Assembly (NCBI GenBank): GCA_040905025.1
Contig: JBBDSJ010000146.1
Coordinates: 1 to 64,000 of the forward strand
DNA length: 64,000 nucleotides
Source of the DNA: JBBDSJ01 sp040905025
GTDB lineage: Bacteria > Pseudomonadota > Gammaproteobacteria > Methylohalomonadales > Methylohalomonadaceae
Direction of reading: 5' to 3'
Shown: positions 51,720-61,531 of the stretch, piece after piece
Position numbering within the stretch: position 1 is the first letter of the stretch
How the letters are laid out: each line of letters opens with the position of its first letter
Translations under genes and position numbers: made by a program
The notes under the pieces: generated by a model
Seen by the model: the letters and a program-made list of their open reading frames with translations, nothing else
What the model was told of the DNA's origin: nothing
The model's database searches: none

Positions 51720-53042
51720 TTAGCCACCGCCCGGAATGGTCAATACCTGACCGGCCCGAATGTTGGCATTGCTGAGGCCATTGCTGCGCATCAATGCATC
51801 CTGACTGATCTGATACTCGCTGGCGATAGTCGACAGCGTTTCACCGCGCACTATCACGTGGCGGCGGGCACGTTCCTGGCTGGCCAGGAGTGTGCCTTCC
51901 GGCGCGTGCTCACGGAAATAGATACGCAGGCCGTTTGCCAACGCTGTCGTCAGCGCATCCTGATGTGTCGGATCGCGCAGTTTGCGTTCTTCTGCCGGAT
52001 TTGAAATAAATGCCGTCTCGATCAGAATCGAAGGAATATCCGGTGCCTTCAACACCAGGAACCCGGCAGATTGCACCTGTTTGCGGCGCACCTTGCCGGC
52101 CTGTGCCAGTCCCTGCACCACGCGTTCAGCCACATCCAGACTCGCCTCGAGTGTTCCTGTTTGCGACAAGTCCAGTAGTACTGCCCGGAGTACATCGTCT
52201 TTATCATCCAGACTCACGCCTCCGACCAGGTCGGCGGCATTTTCGCGCTCGGCCAGTAACCGCGCGGCTTCACTACTGGCCCCGCGCTTCGACAGGACAT
52301 ATACCGATGACCCGCTTACCCGGTGATCGTGAAATGCATCGGCATGAATCGAAACGAACAAGTCCGCCTGCTGCTGCCGGGCAATATCGATGCGCCGGCG
52401 CAACGGCAGGAAGTAATCGCCGTCCCGGGTCAGGACAGCCCGCATGCCGGGCTGGGCGTTGACCTTGTCCGCCAGGCGCCGGGAAATTTCCATCACGACA
52501 TTTTTTTCATAGGTGCCGGCCGGACCGATTGCACCCGGATCCTCGCCACCGTGACCGGCATCAATGGCAATAATCACATCACGCAGCCCGTGCGGTTTGG
52601 TCGCCTTGATTGTCTCGGCGATGGTCGCCGCTGTATTTTTGCCGGAATCCGGCGCATGCACATCCACCACCAGCCGATGGCCATAACGTTGATTGGGTTG
52701 CAGCAGAAAACTGTTACTGGTAATCGATTGTTTCAAATCCAGCACAATACGCAGGTCGTTGTCGTTGCGCGGGCCGCTGCGTAATGCCTGCAGATATTGA
52801 TCGTCCGTATTCGGCTGGACAATGTCCTGCTTGAGCCGGGCCTGCTTCAGGTCAATTACCAGGCGGCGCGGATTCTCGAGCTCAAAAATCTCATGCTCTA
52901 CCGGACTCGACAAATCGAAAACGATGCGGGTATTGTCCGGCGCCGCCCAGATGCGCACGCCCTGCACATCCGACTGCGCCAGCGCTACCGACTGGGCCAA
53001 TCCGGTCAGGCTTAACAATAAACTGAAAACAATCGTTCGCAT
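51720..53042 (-). CDS. amiB: N-acetylmuramoyl-L-alanine amidase (AmiB/C type) with AMIN and LysM domains
   Basis: 440 residues. A signal peptide (about 1-22) precedes an AMIN domain (24-120: VQGVRIWAAPDNTRIVFDLS), a zinc amidase_3 domain (about 155-378) with IAIDAGHGGEDPGAIGP and SIHADAF, and a LysM domain (394-438) with GETLSTIASEYQISQDALMR. It splits daughter-cell peptidoglycan and would need EnvC/NlpD-type activators. It lies between tsaE and mutL, as in E. coli. Confidence 0.95.
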   Translation of the reverse strand: MRTIVFSLLLSLTGLAQSVALAQSDVQGVRIWAAPDNTRIVFDLSSPVEHEIFELENPRRLVIDLKQARLKQDIVQPNTDDQYLQALRSGPRNDNDLRIVLDLKQSITSNSFLLQPNQRYGHRLVVDVHAPDSGKNTAATIAETIKATKPHGLRDVIIAIDAGHGGEDPGAIGPAGTYEKNVVMEISRRLADKVNAQPGMRAVLTRDGDYFLPLRRRIDIARQQQADLFVSIHADAFHDHRVSGSSVYVLSKRGASSEAARLLAERENAADLVGGVSLDDKDDVLRAVLLDLSQTGTLEASLDVAERVVQGLAQAGKVRRKQVQSAGFLVLKAPDIPSILIETAFISNPAEERKLRDPTHQDALTTALANGLRIYFREHAPEGTLLASQERARRHVIVRGETLSTIASEYQISQDALMRSNGLSNANIRAGQVLTIPGGG

Positions 53043-53093
53043 CGTGACTCTCGTTTATCCCGCTAGAGTAAATTTAGCAAGATTTTCCATATT

Positions 53094-53121
53094 TTATTAG
53101 CTTTTGTTGGAATAATTTCAA
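53094..53121 (-). promoter_or_regulatory. Candidate sigma-70 promoter of amiB-mutL-miaA
   Basis: On the minus strand TTGAAA (53116-53121) and TAATAA (53094-53099) are 16 bp apart, 52 bp before the amiB ATG, with a T/A-rich tract upstream. The 175-bp gap holds no gene. Confidence 0.4.
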
Positions 53122-53217
53122 GTTTTTTTAAGGATAGACTGCTAGCTGCTTGTTTTAAATCAGGATCAACATAATTTTACATTAATTGCCGGGCCTGGAG
53201 AAAGCCCTGAGTGGTAC

Positions 53218-53679
53218 TTAAATATCCAGTTTTTTCAGTAACTTATTCGCTGCATCTGTGTTGCCTTGTAAGCTTACCTGACGACCGCTGGCCGCCATTT
53301 CAATAATCACGTCCAGATCGGCGGCCAGCAGATAACCGGCCGCCTGTTCCGGCCATTCGATCAGGCAATCGCTGTTGGCATCAAGATAATCGCGAAAACC
53401 GAAGTCCTCGAGGGCTTCCGGCGCTTCCAGCCGATACAGATCGAAGTGATAGACCATGCGCTCGCCAGTCACTGCATACGGTTCGACCAGCGTGTAGGTT
53501 GGACTTTTGACAATCCCGGTGACACCGAGCGCGCGCAGATAGCCACGCACAAATGTGGTTTTGCCGGCACCCAGCGCACCATGCAGATAAATTTTTAATC
53601 CCGGCCCGGCGGCAGTCGCGATCTTGCCACCCAGCGCCAGCATGGCATCAGTATCCGCGACAGCGAAGCTCAACGTCAC
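53218..53679 (-). CDS. tsaE: tRNA threonylcarbamoyladenosine biosynthesis ATPase TsaE
   Basis: 153 residues. Walker A is HGALGAGKTTFVRGYL. Further motifs are VKSPTYTLVEPY and VYHFDLYRLEAPEALEDFGF, ending with LIEWPEQA. It works with TsaB and TsaD to add t6A to tRNAs reading ANN codons. It follows nnrDE with a 6-bp gap. Confidence 0.97.
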   Translation of the reverse strand: MTLSFAVADTDAMLALGGKIATAAGPGLKIYLHGALGAGKTTFVRGYLRALGVTGIVKSPTYTLVEPYAVTGERMVYHFDLYRLEAPEALEDFGFRDYLDANSDCLIEWPEQAAGYLLAADLDVIIEMAASGRQVSLQGNTDAANKLLKKLDI

Positions 53680-53685
53680 TTCGAT

Positions 53686-55212
53686 CTAGACCCCGGGGTG
53701 GGCCAGCGGATTGGCCAGCGGATTGGCCAGCGGGTTGACCAGGCGGCGTAACCACGGAAACAAGTCGGCCGCCAGTAAGCCACGTTCACCGTCCCGGGCG
53801 GCGGCATCCGCAGCGGCAGCATGCAGACAAACACCGAGTTCTGCCGCCTGCGGATAATGCTGGGCAAGCAAGGCCGCGATCACGCCGCTTAACACATCAC
53901 CCATACCGCCAGTGGCCATGCCGGGGTTGCCATCCGAACAAAGCGCGATGGATCCGGCGGCTGACGCAATCAATGTACCGCTGCCTTTCAACACAATGCT
54001 GCCGCCATAGCGTTGCTGTAATGCCTGCACCGCCGCAAACCGATCCGCCTGTATGCTGGCCGTGTCCTGACCCAGCAGGCGGGCCGCCTCGCCCGGATGC
54101 GGTGTCAAAATCCAGTTATCACGCCGGCACGGATTTTGTGCCAGCCAGTTCAGGCCATCAGCATCCACCACCAGTGGCAACGTTGTATCCATCACCGCCT
54201 GCCAGAGGCTTTCACCCCAGGCGGTCTGACCCAGTCCAGGCCCGACAGCTACGACACTCGCCTGCTCCAGCAAGGGCTCCAGCGCTGATGGTGTTTCCAC
54301 CGCATGGCCCATCAGTTCGGGTCGCACAGCGGCGATGGTATGGGCATAGCTGGAACGCGTGGCAATCGATACCAGTCCGGCCCCGCAGCGACCGGCAGCC
54401 TCGGCGGCAAGCCGTACCGCGCCGTTGTAACCAAAATCACCACCGACCACCAGCACATGACCGAACCGGCCTTTATGAGCACTGCGCTGGCGTGATCCCA
54501 GCCCTTGCCGGTACTGGTTATAATCTATACGACGGGCTGTCGGCGGCACATCGGTGTAAACGCCAGCCGGGACATCGAGACCGGCAAAAACAATCTCGCC
54601 GCAATAATCCCGGCCGCATCCGGTAAACAGACCGGTCTTCAGACCGATAAAGCTGACTGTAACCGCGGCCGCGACGGCAATACCCGGCACGCTGCCATTA
54701 TCCGCCTGCAATCCTGAAGGAATATCCAGTGCCAGCACCGGCACGGCAGCGTTATTCATGGCCTCTATGACCGCCTGCCAGATCCCTGCCGGCGCCCGGT
54801 TCAGACCGGTACCGAACAGGGCATCTACAAGTACATCAGCTGATTTGAAATCCGCTGCCGGCCAGCGATTGAGATGCACGCCGGCTGTCAGCATCGCATC
54901 ACAGGCTGCCTGTGCCGCACCTGTGAATTCCGGCTTGTCCGGATCAGTGTCAATAGCCAGCACCTGCACAGTCAGGCCGTCGGCATGGGCAAGCCGCGCC
55001 AGCACAAAACCATCACCGGCATTGTTGCCGCGGCCACAGACGATACAAATGTGTCTTGCGTCCGGCCAGCGTACCCGCAGCACGGCATAGGCTGCCGCCC
55101 CGGCACGTTGCATTAATGTCAGCGCCGGGATCGAAAACTGCTCAATCGCTGCCGCATCCAGGGCCCGCACACCGGCGGCACTGTAGAGTTCGGTCGGCCA
55201 TGCGGCTGTCAT
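53686..55212 (-). CDS. nnrDE: Bifunctional NAD(P)H-hydrate epimerase/dehydratase
   Basis: 508 residues. The N-terminal epimerase (YjeF_N, about 1-215) has CGRGNNAGDGFVLARLAH and VDALFGTGLNR. The C-terminal ADP-dependent dehydratase (about 230-490) has VGPGLGQTAWGES, DADGLNWL, ILTPHPGEAARLLGQD and GNPGMATGGMGDVLSGVIAA with the catalytic Asp. It repairs hydrated NADH and NADPH. The last residues are NPLANPLANPLAHPGV, coded by a 12-bp tandem repeat not expected in the family. Confidence 0.96.
   Translation of the reverse strand: MTAAWPTELYSAAGVRALDAAAIEQFSIPALTLMQRAGAAAYAVLRVRWPDARHICIVCGRGNNAGDGFVLARLAHADGLTVQVLAIDTDPDKPEFTGAAQAACDAMLTAGVHLNRWPAADFKSADVLVDALFGTGLNRAPAGIWQAVIEAMNNAAVPVLALDIPSGLQADNGSVPGIAVAAAVTVSFIGLKTGLFTGCGRDYCGEIVFAGLDVPAGVYTDVPPTARRIDYNQYRQGLGSRQRSAHKGRFGHVLVVGGDFGYNGAVRLAAEAAGRCGAGLVSIATRSSYAHTIAAVRPELMGHAVETPSALEPLLEQASVVAVGPGLGQTAWGESLWQAVMDTTLPLVVDADGLNWLAQNPCRRDNWILTPHPGEAARLLGQDTASIQADRFAAVQALQQRYGGSIVLKGSGTLIASAAGSIALCSDGNPGMATGGMGDVLSGVIAALLAQHYPQAAELGVCLHAAAADAAARDGERGLLAADLFPWLRRLVNPLANPLANPLAHPGV
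53701..53742. repeat. 12-bp tandem repeat in the 3' end of nnrDE
   Basis: GGCCAGCGGATT occurs twice (53701, 53713), then GGCCAGCGGGTT (53725) and a decayed GACCAG. Each unit is in frame and codes for Asn-Pro-Leu-Ala on the minus strand. Confidence 0.8.
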
Positions 55213-55225
55213 GACGGCACTTTAG

Positions 55226-55777
55226 CTATTCCGGCAAACGGAAAAAATAGCTGCGATAAAACGCAAGTTCGCGAATCGAATCCCGCACGTCCTCGAGGGC
55301 AAGGTGGCTCGATTCCTTGTCAAACTGCGGCGCTTCCGGCGGCGCCCAGCGCCGGTACAGTTCCTTGATGGTGCTGACGTCAAGATTGCGATAGTGAAAG
55401 AACCGTTCCAGCTCCGGCATCAACCGATGCAGGAAACGCCGATCCTGACAAATACTGTTGCCACACATCGGCGACGTATTCGGCGTTACGTGATCGCGTA
55501 AAAAGGCCAGTGTTTCACGCTCGGCATCAGCCGTACTGCATGTGCTTTGCCGCACCCGCTCTGTCAGTCCCGACTGGCCATGCTGGCGGGTGTTCCAGTC
55601 ATCCATACCGGCAAGAATCGCATCGGGCTGATGTATCGCCAGCATCGGCCCGACGGCAAGTTCTTCCAGATCAGCATTCGTGACCACCGTGGCAATTTCA
55701 ATAATGGCATCATGCCGGGTGTCGAGACCGGTCATTTCGAGATCTATCCAGATCAGGTTCAAATCATTTACCGCCAT
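55226..55777 (-). CDS. orn: Oligoribonuclease
   Basis: 183 residues of the DEDDh exonuclease family. D12 and E14 (IWIDLEMTGLD) and the later Asp and His (HLALEDVRDSIRELAFYR) give the full metal site. It degrades 2-5 nt RNA fragments to mononucleotides and also clears pGpG. It lies 13 bp upstream of nnrDE on the same strand and so may head this long operon. Confidence 0.97.
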   Translation of the reverse strand: MAVNDLNLIWIDLEMTGLDTRHDAIIEIATVVTNADLEELAVGPMLAIHQPDAILAGMDDWNTRQHGQSGLTERVRQSTCSTADAERETLAFLRDHVTPNTSPMCGNSICQDRRFLHRLMPELERFFHYRNLDVSTIKELYRRWAPPEAPQFDKESSHLALEDVRDSIRELAFYRSYFFRLPE

Positions 55778-56007
55778 AGGATTCCTGTACTACTGCCATT
55801 GGTTATTTTGATTGTCCAACCATGTGAAAAGGTTGCATGCTGGGTTGGCTGGTTTCATCATGCGAATATATGATTCAGCCACAAACTTCTATATTTACAC
55901 ATCAGGCCTGCAAATGTCGCCCCTGATTCGATTATTCAAGACCTGACAACCACCAGTCGAAAAGACAACAACCCGGATTTTTTCATCGCAGGACAGTCAT
56001 AACAACC

Positions 56008-57258
56008 ATGAATATAAATGCCTGGAGTTACATCTTCCTGATTGCACTGTTTGCCAGTGTGCTGATTCAATGGCTGCTGACGCAGCGCCATGTGCAGCAC
56101 ATCGGCGCTCATCGCGGCATTGTCCCGCCTGCCTTTGCCGACAAAATCCCTCTCGATGCGCATCAGCGCGCTGCCGATTATACCCGCGCCAAGGTACGCC
56201 TGCGTCTTGTCGACAGTGGCATTGCGATTGTCCTGCTGCTGATCTGGACGTTGGGCGGTGGTATAGGGCTGCTTCATAGCGTCTGGCAAACGACTGGCTG
56301 GTCGCCGGTATGGCTGGGCACAGGCTTTATGCTGAGCGCGCTGGCCATCATGTCATTACTGGATCTGCCGATGGACTGGTACCGTACGTTCGGGCTTGAA
56401 CAACGGTTTGGTTTTAACAAGATGACAGCAAAAACCTTTATCAAGGATACTTTAACCAATGCATTGGTGTTCCTTGTCATCGGCACACCCTTACTGGCGG
56501 TTGTGTTCTGGATTATGCTCAATGGCGGCAGCCTGTGGTGGTTTTATGTCTGGCTGATATGGATGGGGTTCAGCATTTTCATGATGTGGGCCTATCCGGC
56601 CTTTATTGCGCCATTGTTCAACAAATTCCGGCCACTGGAAGACGCCGGGTTGCGGCAACGCATTGAAGACCTGCTCGATCGTAACGGCTTTGAAAGCAAC
56701 GGCATTTATGTCATGGATGGATCAGCCCGTTCAACGCATGGCAATGCCTATTTCACCGGACTCGGTTCCAACAAGCGCATTGTCTTTTTTGATACCTTGC
56801 TCGATGAGCTTTCACATGAGGAAATTGAAGCTGTGCTTGCGCATGAGCTTGGTCATTTCAAGTGCAATCATATTGTCAAACGCACCAGTCTGCTCGCCGG
56901 CCTGAGTCTTGCCGGTCTGGCTTTACTGGCCTGGTTGATGAACACAGACTGGTTCTTTGCCGGACTGGGTGTTGAAACTCCATCAGTGCATACGGCATTG
57001 CTGCTGTTTCTGTTAATTGCACCGGTGTTCATGTTTTATCTGCAACCTGTGTTTACCAGCATGTCGCGCAAACATGAATTCGAAGCGGATGATTTTGCTG
57101 CCAGTCAGGCACATACAACCAATCTGATTCAGGCCTTGGTCAAATTATATAAAGGCAATGCCAATACACTGACGCCGGATCCGTTGTATTCTGCGTTTCA
57201 TGACTCGCATCCACCGGCGCCGATCCGGATTGCACATTTGCAATCACTGGCACAGTAA
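56008..57258 (+). CDS. M48-family (Ste24-like) membrane metalloprotease
   Basis: 416 residues. About seven membrane helices surround a zinc protease centre, H279-E280-x-x-H283 (VLAHELGHFKCNHIV), with the third ligand in KHEFEADDFAA near 357-361. The pattern matches Ste24/CAAX prenyl protease 1. In bacteria the role is most likely membrane protein quality control, since no prenylation is expected. It is divergent from orn, with 230 bp between. No strong Shine-Dalgarno sequence is seen. Confidence 0.93.
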   Translation: MNINAWSYIFLIALFASVLIQWLLTQRHVQHIGAHRGIVPPAFADKIPLDAHQRAADYTRAKVRLRLVDSGIAIVLLLIWTLGGGIGLLHSVWQTTGWSPVWLGTGFMLSALAIMSLLDLPMDWYRTFGLEQRFGFNKMTAKTFIKDTLTNALVFLVIGTPLLAVVFWIMLNGGSLWWFYVWLIWMGFSIFMMWAYPAFIAPLFNKFRPLEDAGLRQRIEDLLDRNGFESNGIYVMDGSARSTHGNAYFTGLGSNKRIVFFDTLLDELSHEEIEAVLAHELGHFKCNHIVKRTSLLAGLSLAGLALLAWLMNTDWFFAGLGVETPSVHTALLLFLLIAPVFMFYLQPVFTSMSRKHEFEADDFAASQAHTTNLIQALVKLYKGNANTLTPDPLYSAFHDSHPPAPIRIAHLQSLAQ

Positions 57259-57296
57259 TCCGGCAACGCTAATCCGTTAACAGCTTCAGCCTCGCC

Positions 57297-59099
57297 ATGG
57301 ATGAACAACTCACTATTGGCATCGTTCTGTTCGTCACGCTGGCGCTGTTTATCTGGGGCCGCTGGCGTTATGACCTGGTCGCCTTGCTGGCATTACTGGC
57401 GCTTTGTATAGTCAATATTATTCCTGCTGACGAAGCCTTCACCGGCTTTGGCCACCCGGCTGTGGTCACTGTGGCCGCCGTACTGATACTCAGCCGTGCG
57501 TTGGTGAATGCCGGCATTGTGCAGCTGCTGGCACAAAGACTCGGCGCTTTCAATAATACCCTGCCGGTGCAGATTGCGTTACTCACCGGCCTGGTCACCA
57601 TACTGTCCGGTTTCATCAACAACATCGGCGCACTCGCACTGCTGATGCCGGTAGCCATCCGTCTCGCCCGTGACGGCGGCCATTCACCTTCTGCCATTTT
57701 GATGCCGATGGCATTCGGTTCTTTGCTCGGCGGCACACTCACCCTGATCGGCACACCAGCCAATATTATTGTCGCCAGTTATCGTGGTGACGTTGGTGAC
57801 ACTGCGTTTACGATGTTCGATTTTTTCCCGGTTGGTGCGGCAGTTGCCATTGCTGGTGTACTGTTCATTGTACTGATCGGCTGGCGCCTGATTCCGCAAC
57901 GCCAGAGCCAGTCATCACGCGAACAGATGTTCGAAATTGATGATTACATCGCCGAACTGAGCATCAGTGAAGACAGCAAGGCGCTGGACATGAAATTGTC
58001 CGAGCTGGAAGCCGTGGCCGAGAATGAAGGCGATGTCACCATCATTGCACTGGTGCGTGGTGAACGCCGCATTGATATCCCACCGGCATATGAACGGTTG
58101 CGTGCTGATGATCATTTAATTGTCGAAGCTGATACCGAGAGTCTGAAGAATTTTATCGGCAAAACCGATCTGAAACTGGCCGGTAATGATGATGACGAAG
58201 ACGATGACAACAAGCATCGTGGCAGCAAGGCACTGCAATCAAAAGACAGCACCATTCTTGAAGCCATCATCCTGCCGGACTCAAGGTTGGTCGGCAGCAC
58301 CAGCAAACAGATCAATCTGCGCTGGCGCTATGGCATCAACCTGATCGGAGTCGCACGCCAGGGCTCGCGTATCAAGCGCCGGCTGCAAAACATCCGCTTT
58401 AGTTCCGGTGACGTATTGCTATTGCAGGGTCCTGCTGAAAAACTTTATGAAGCCTTGCAGAACCTTGGTTGTTTGCCACTGGCAGAACGCGATTTGAATA
58501 TTGGCCAGCCACGCCGCATTGCCCTGACGCTTGGCTTGTTTGCCGGCGCGATTCTGGTCAACAGCTTTGGCCTGCTGCCTGTGCATATCGCCATGGCCAG
58601 TGCGGCGGTATTGATGATACTGACACGGCTGGTATCACTGCGCGATGCTTATGCGGCGATTGACTGGCCGATTATCGTATTGCTGGGGGCAATGCTGCCG
58701 GTGGGTGCGGCACTGGAAACCACCGGCACAGCCGGCAGTATTGCCGCCGGGCTCGCCGATATGGCGGTGCATTTACCGGCTATCGCGGTAGTGGGCTTGC
58801 TGTTGTTCAGCACAATGATACTGACCGATGTGATCAACAATGCCGCCGCTGCTGTATTAATGGCACCTATCGGCATGAGTCTGGCAAACTATATGGATGT
58901 ATCGGCTGACCCGATGCTGATGGCCATTGCCATTGGTGCCTCGTGTTCTTTCCTGACACCCATCGGGCATCAGTCAAACACACTGGTCATGGGGCCGGGT
59001 GGTTATCGCTTTGGTGACTACTGGCGCATGGGACTACCACTGGAACTGCTGGTAATGGTTGTGGCATTGCCGATGCTGGTCTGGGTCTGGCCGCTGTAA
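57297..59099 (+). CDS. SLC13-family permease with two RCK-C domains
   Basis: 600 residues. Membrane segments fill about 1-200 and 400-600, with INNIGALALLMPVAIRLARD and a related NNAAAAVLMAPIGMSLANY repeat near the end, the inverted-repeat pair of this transporter group. Between them lie two RCK_C/TrkA_C domains (about 215-290 and 315-400), e.g. RLVGSTSKQINLRWRYGINL. Relatives carry sulfate, dicarboxylates or other anions. The substrate is not evident. It follows the M48 gene by 38 bp. Confidence 0.9.
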   Translation: MDEQLTIGIVLFVTLALFIWGRWRYDLVALLALLALCIVNIIPADEAFTGFGHPAVVTVAAVLILSRALVNAGIVQLLAQRLGAFNNTLPVQIALLTGLVTILSGFINNIGALALLMPVAIRLARDGGHSPSAILMPMAFGSLLGGTLTLIGTPANIIVASYRGDVGDTAFTMFDFFPVGAAVAIAGVLFIVLIGWRLIPQRQSQSSREQMFEIDDYIAELSISEDSKALDMKLSELEAVAENEGDVTIIALVRGERRIDIPPAYERLRADDHLIVEADTESLKNFIGKTDLKLAGNDDDEDDDNKHRGSKALQSKDSTILEAIILPDSRLVGSTSKQINLRWRYGINLIGVARQGSRIKRRLQNIRFSSGDVLLLQGPAEKLYEALQNLGCLPLAERDLNIGQPRRIALTLGLFAGAILVNSFGLLPVHIAMASAAVLMILTRLVSLRDAYAAIDWPIIVLLGAMLPVGAALETTGTAGSIAAGLADMAVHLPAIAVVGLLLFSTMILTDVINNAAAAVLMAPIGMSLANYMDVSADPMLMAIAIGASCSFLTPIGHQSNTLVMGPGGYRFGDYWRMGLPLELLVMVVALPMLVWVWPL

Positions 59100-59126
59100 G
59101 CAAGCCGCCATGCAGACATTTGATAC

Positions 59127-59609
59127 TTAATCGCCAGTACCGGTTTTGTCTTGTTCCCTGGCGGCTTTTTCCTGTTCGGCTTTGGCCTGCTTTGCCGCTT
59201 CCGCCTCGGCTTTGGCCTGTTCATCGGCTGCAACCAGTTTTTCTTCAAGCGGATGTTCTTCGCCACCGGTCTGGCTTTCCAGTGCTACGCGTAGTAACCG
59301 ATCAGTATGCCGGTAGCTGCGCCAACCCAGTGCCATCGTGATTACAGCACCAAGCAAGAATAATCCGCCCAACAGCATCATTATGCCGGAATCAAAAAAC
59401 TTGATGGCCGAGCCGCCGATGATCACCTGTGCCAGTGCCGTACGACCATATGCCAGCAAGGTGCGCTCATTGGAAAGTATGGTGCGATCAATTGCCAGGT
59501 AATCATTCAGCGTCAGCGAACGATCACGGAATTTCTCGTAGGGGTTGAAGCCGTATTTTTTCAGCATACTCAGATTGTAGATTAAAACCCGGGGCTGGAC
59601 CAAAAACAC
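59127..59609 (-). CDS. DUF202 membrane protein
   Basis: 160 residues. The DUF202 signature AIDRTILSNERTLLAYGRTA is followed by two hydrophobic segments. A Lys/Glu/Ala-rich helical tail of about 45 residues ends the protein. A start at the internal Met at residue 15 (59567) is possible. The frame ends directly after the transglycosylase stop, so the genes are probably co-transcribed. Function unknown. Confidence 0.8.
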   Translation of the reverse strand: MFLVQPRVLIYNLSMLKKYGFNPYEKFRDRSLTLNDYLAIDRTILSNERTLLAYGRTALAQVIIGGSAIKFFDSGIMMLLGGLFLLGAVITMALGWRSYRHTDRLLRVALESQTGGEEHPLEEKLVAADEQAKAEAEAAKQAKAEQEKAAREQDKTGTGD

Positions 59610-61469
59610 TTAACCAACATAACATTGTGCAACAGCCAGGGTTTCACCGGCACGCACCTGCTGATACTTGTTCCAGAAGGCATTATCAATTTTACGCAGC
59701 GAAGCACTGGCCTGCTCATGCCGGTAACGATCAATGTGGCGCGGGCCACCGTTATAAATTGCGTAGGTGGCACGTACCAGATTGTCCTTGCCGCCTGCAT
59801 GATTGTGTTCGCCGCGGGCAACCGCGTAGTCCATTAAATAATGGTGCAGGATCTCTGCGCCTGCCAATGCATTGTAGCCAACGTCATCATGCAACTGCTC
59901 AACATCGTAAAAGCCACGCCAGACGTATTGATTGATTTGCATGATGCCGATGGCCCCGGCACTGGAACGGATGGTCTTAATCTCGCCACCCTGACGAATA
60001 TACTGGCGCCAGCAACTCTCCTGCCAGGCCGTCGCCAACATCAATGGCCGAAACATGTCGCGGTATTCCTTTTCCAGTGGCTTGCTGTGCAATGTCAGGC
60101 CGACGATACGGTCCAGCAACTGCTGCATTAACGGCAGGTATTCATCCAGTACAGCAATGGTCGGCACCCAGCCATTCAGACGCTGTTGCAAACTGGTGTA
60201 GTGCGGATCCTGCAAAACCGCCACCGGCAGGAACATGGCAGCTGCCAGCAGGCCCTGCGATTGGGGTGGTTGGTAGTTGATTAATGGTTCTGGCGGCGGT
60301 GGCTGCAATGGATCGCCAAAGCCGAATATCCGGCGTAATTCCGGATCGATCCGGTCATCATATAACAATGGATCGGCCGTCAGATTCGGATTTGCCAGGC
60401 GGGCAAGTTGCCGCAGACTGTCTGCCGTCAGTGCAAAGCCGGTATGTTCACCCAGCGCCTCCAGTGCCTGCAAGGCGTCGGCAGCACTGATAAAACCCAG
60501 ATAATGCAATGCCGTCGGCGCCGGCAATGTGGCACTCAGTTCCTTCAATATAGGCTGCAACCGTTGCCAGGTTTCTACAAACAAATCAGCCACCGGATCA
60601 GCAGCCGCAGACATATCGTCCGGCGGCACCAGCACGGCGAGGATATCCTGGCGTGCATCCAGCAACACCGCCAGCAGTTCGGTGCGTAACGCAGTCGTAC
60701 CGGCTTCGTCGCCGGCCTGTTTAATCAACAAGGTTAAAAATGCATCCCACTGCTGCCAGGCCCGGGTCCAGCGTTCCAGCTCTGCTTCGCTCAGGGGTGT
60801 TGCCGGAATACGTGCTGGCGCTGCCGGCCATTGCGGTGGCAAATCGATGCTGAGCGTCAATTGCAGGCGTTCCGGCAACACACTGGCATCACTTAACGTG
60901 ACCCCTTCAAGGATGCGTTGAATCGGTGCCGGCTGCGCCGGAAACGCCAGCGGCATCAGCACACGCAATTCATTCAGCATTGGATTCAGATCCACGCGCA
61001 GGCGTTCAAATCGCGGTTGCGCATGTTGTTTTACCCAGTTCCAGATGGTGCCGACAAGACCATGCGAGGCACCATCCGCAGCATATACTTGTGAATCCAC
61101 CACCTTGAATTGCACCATGCCGGGTTCGGGGCCGAGCTGCGGTTGCTGCAATACTTCAACGACGCCCTGCCAATGCAATACCGAGAGACAACGCTGGCCT
61201 ATGGTGGTGCCGACACGTGCCGTCGCCTGGCTGCGACTGCGCACACCGTCCACGTCAAGGCTTAGTTCGGGATCGTAAAGCTCAAGATAGTTGCACTGCC
61301 GGCCATCATCCCAGACCCGGGCGCGCTGTTCAGCCTCGGTAAAAACCTGTTGATTCACCAATTGCTGCAACAGCGCCTGTTCCAGTTGCACCGGCAACTC
61401 CAGCTGTTCGGCAAACACGCTGCCGGGACACAAACACAACAAACCGATACCAGAAAACCAACGATTCAT
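59610..61469 (-). CDS. Lytic transglycosylase (SLT domain) with large unrecognised N-terminal region
   Basis: 619 residues. A signal peptide (MNRWFSGIGLLCLCPGSVFA) is followed by some 440 residues I do not recognise. The C-terminal 150 residues hold an SLT/lysozyme-like domain: LATAWQESCWRQY with the catalytic Glu, SSAGAIGIMQINQYVWRGFY, and ATYAIYNGGPRHIDRY. It should cleave peptidoglycan. GGAG 5 bp before the ATG sets the start. The family with this architecture is not one of the standard Slt70 or Mlt groups as far as I can see. Confidence 0.87.
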   Translation of the reverse strand: MNRWFSGIGLLCLCPGSVFAEQLELPVQLEQALLQQLVNQQVFTEAEQRARVWDDGRQCNYLELYDPELSLDVDGVRSRSQATARVGTTIGQRCLSVLHWQGVVEVLQQPQLGPEPGMVQFKVVDSQVYAADGASHGLVGTIWNWVKQHAQPRFERLRVDLNPMLNELRVLMPLAFPAQPAPIQRILEGVTLSDASVLPERLQLTLSIDLPPQWPAAPARIPATPLSEAELERWTRAWQQWDAFLTLLIKQAGDEAGTTALRTELLAVLLDARQDILAVLVPPDDMSAAADPVADLFVETWQRLQPILKELSATLPAPTALHYLGFISAADALQALEALGEHTGFALTADSLRQLARLANPNLTADPLLYDDRIDPELRRIFGFGDPLQPPPPEPLINYQPPQSQGLLAAAMFLPVAVLQDPHYTSLQQRLNGWVPTIAVLDEYLPLMQQLLDRIVGLTLHSKPLEKEYRDMFRPLMLATAWQESCWRQYIRQGGEIKTIRSSAGAIGIMQINQYVWRGFYDVEQLHDDVGYNALAGAEILHHYLMDYAVARGEHNHAGGKDNLVRATYAIYNGGPRHIDRYRHEQASASLRKIDNAFWNKYQQVRAGETLAVAQCYVG

Positions 61470-61531
61470 ATCACTCCGCCGGATTAGTAAAATAAAGTCG
61501 TCAAATAAATACCGGATTTGAAACCAACCTT

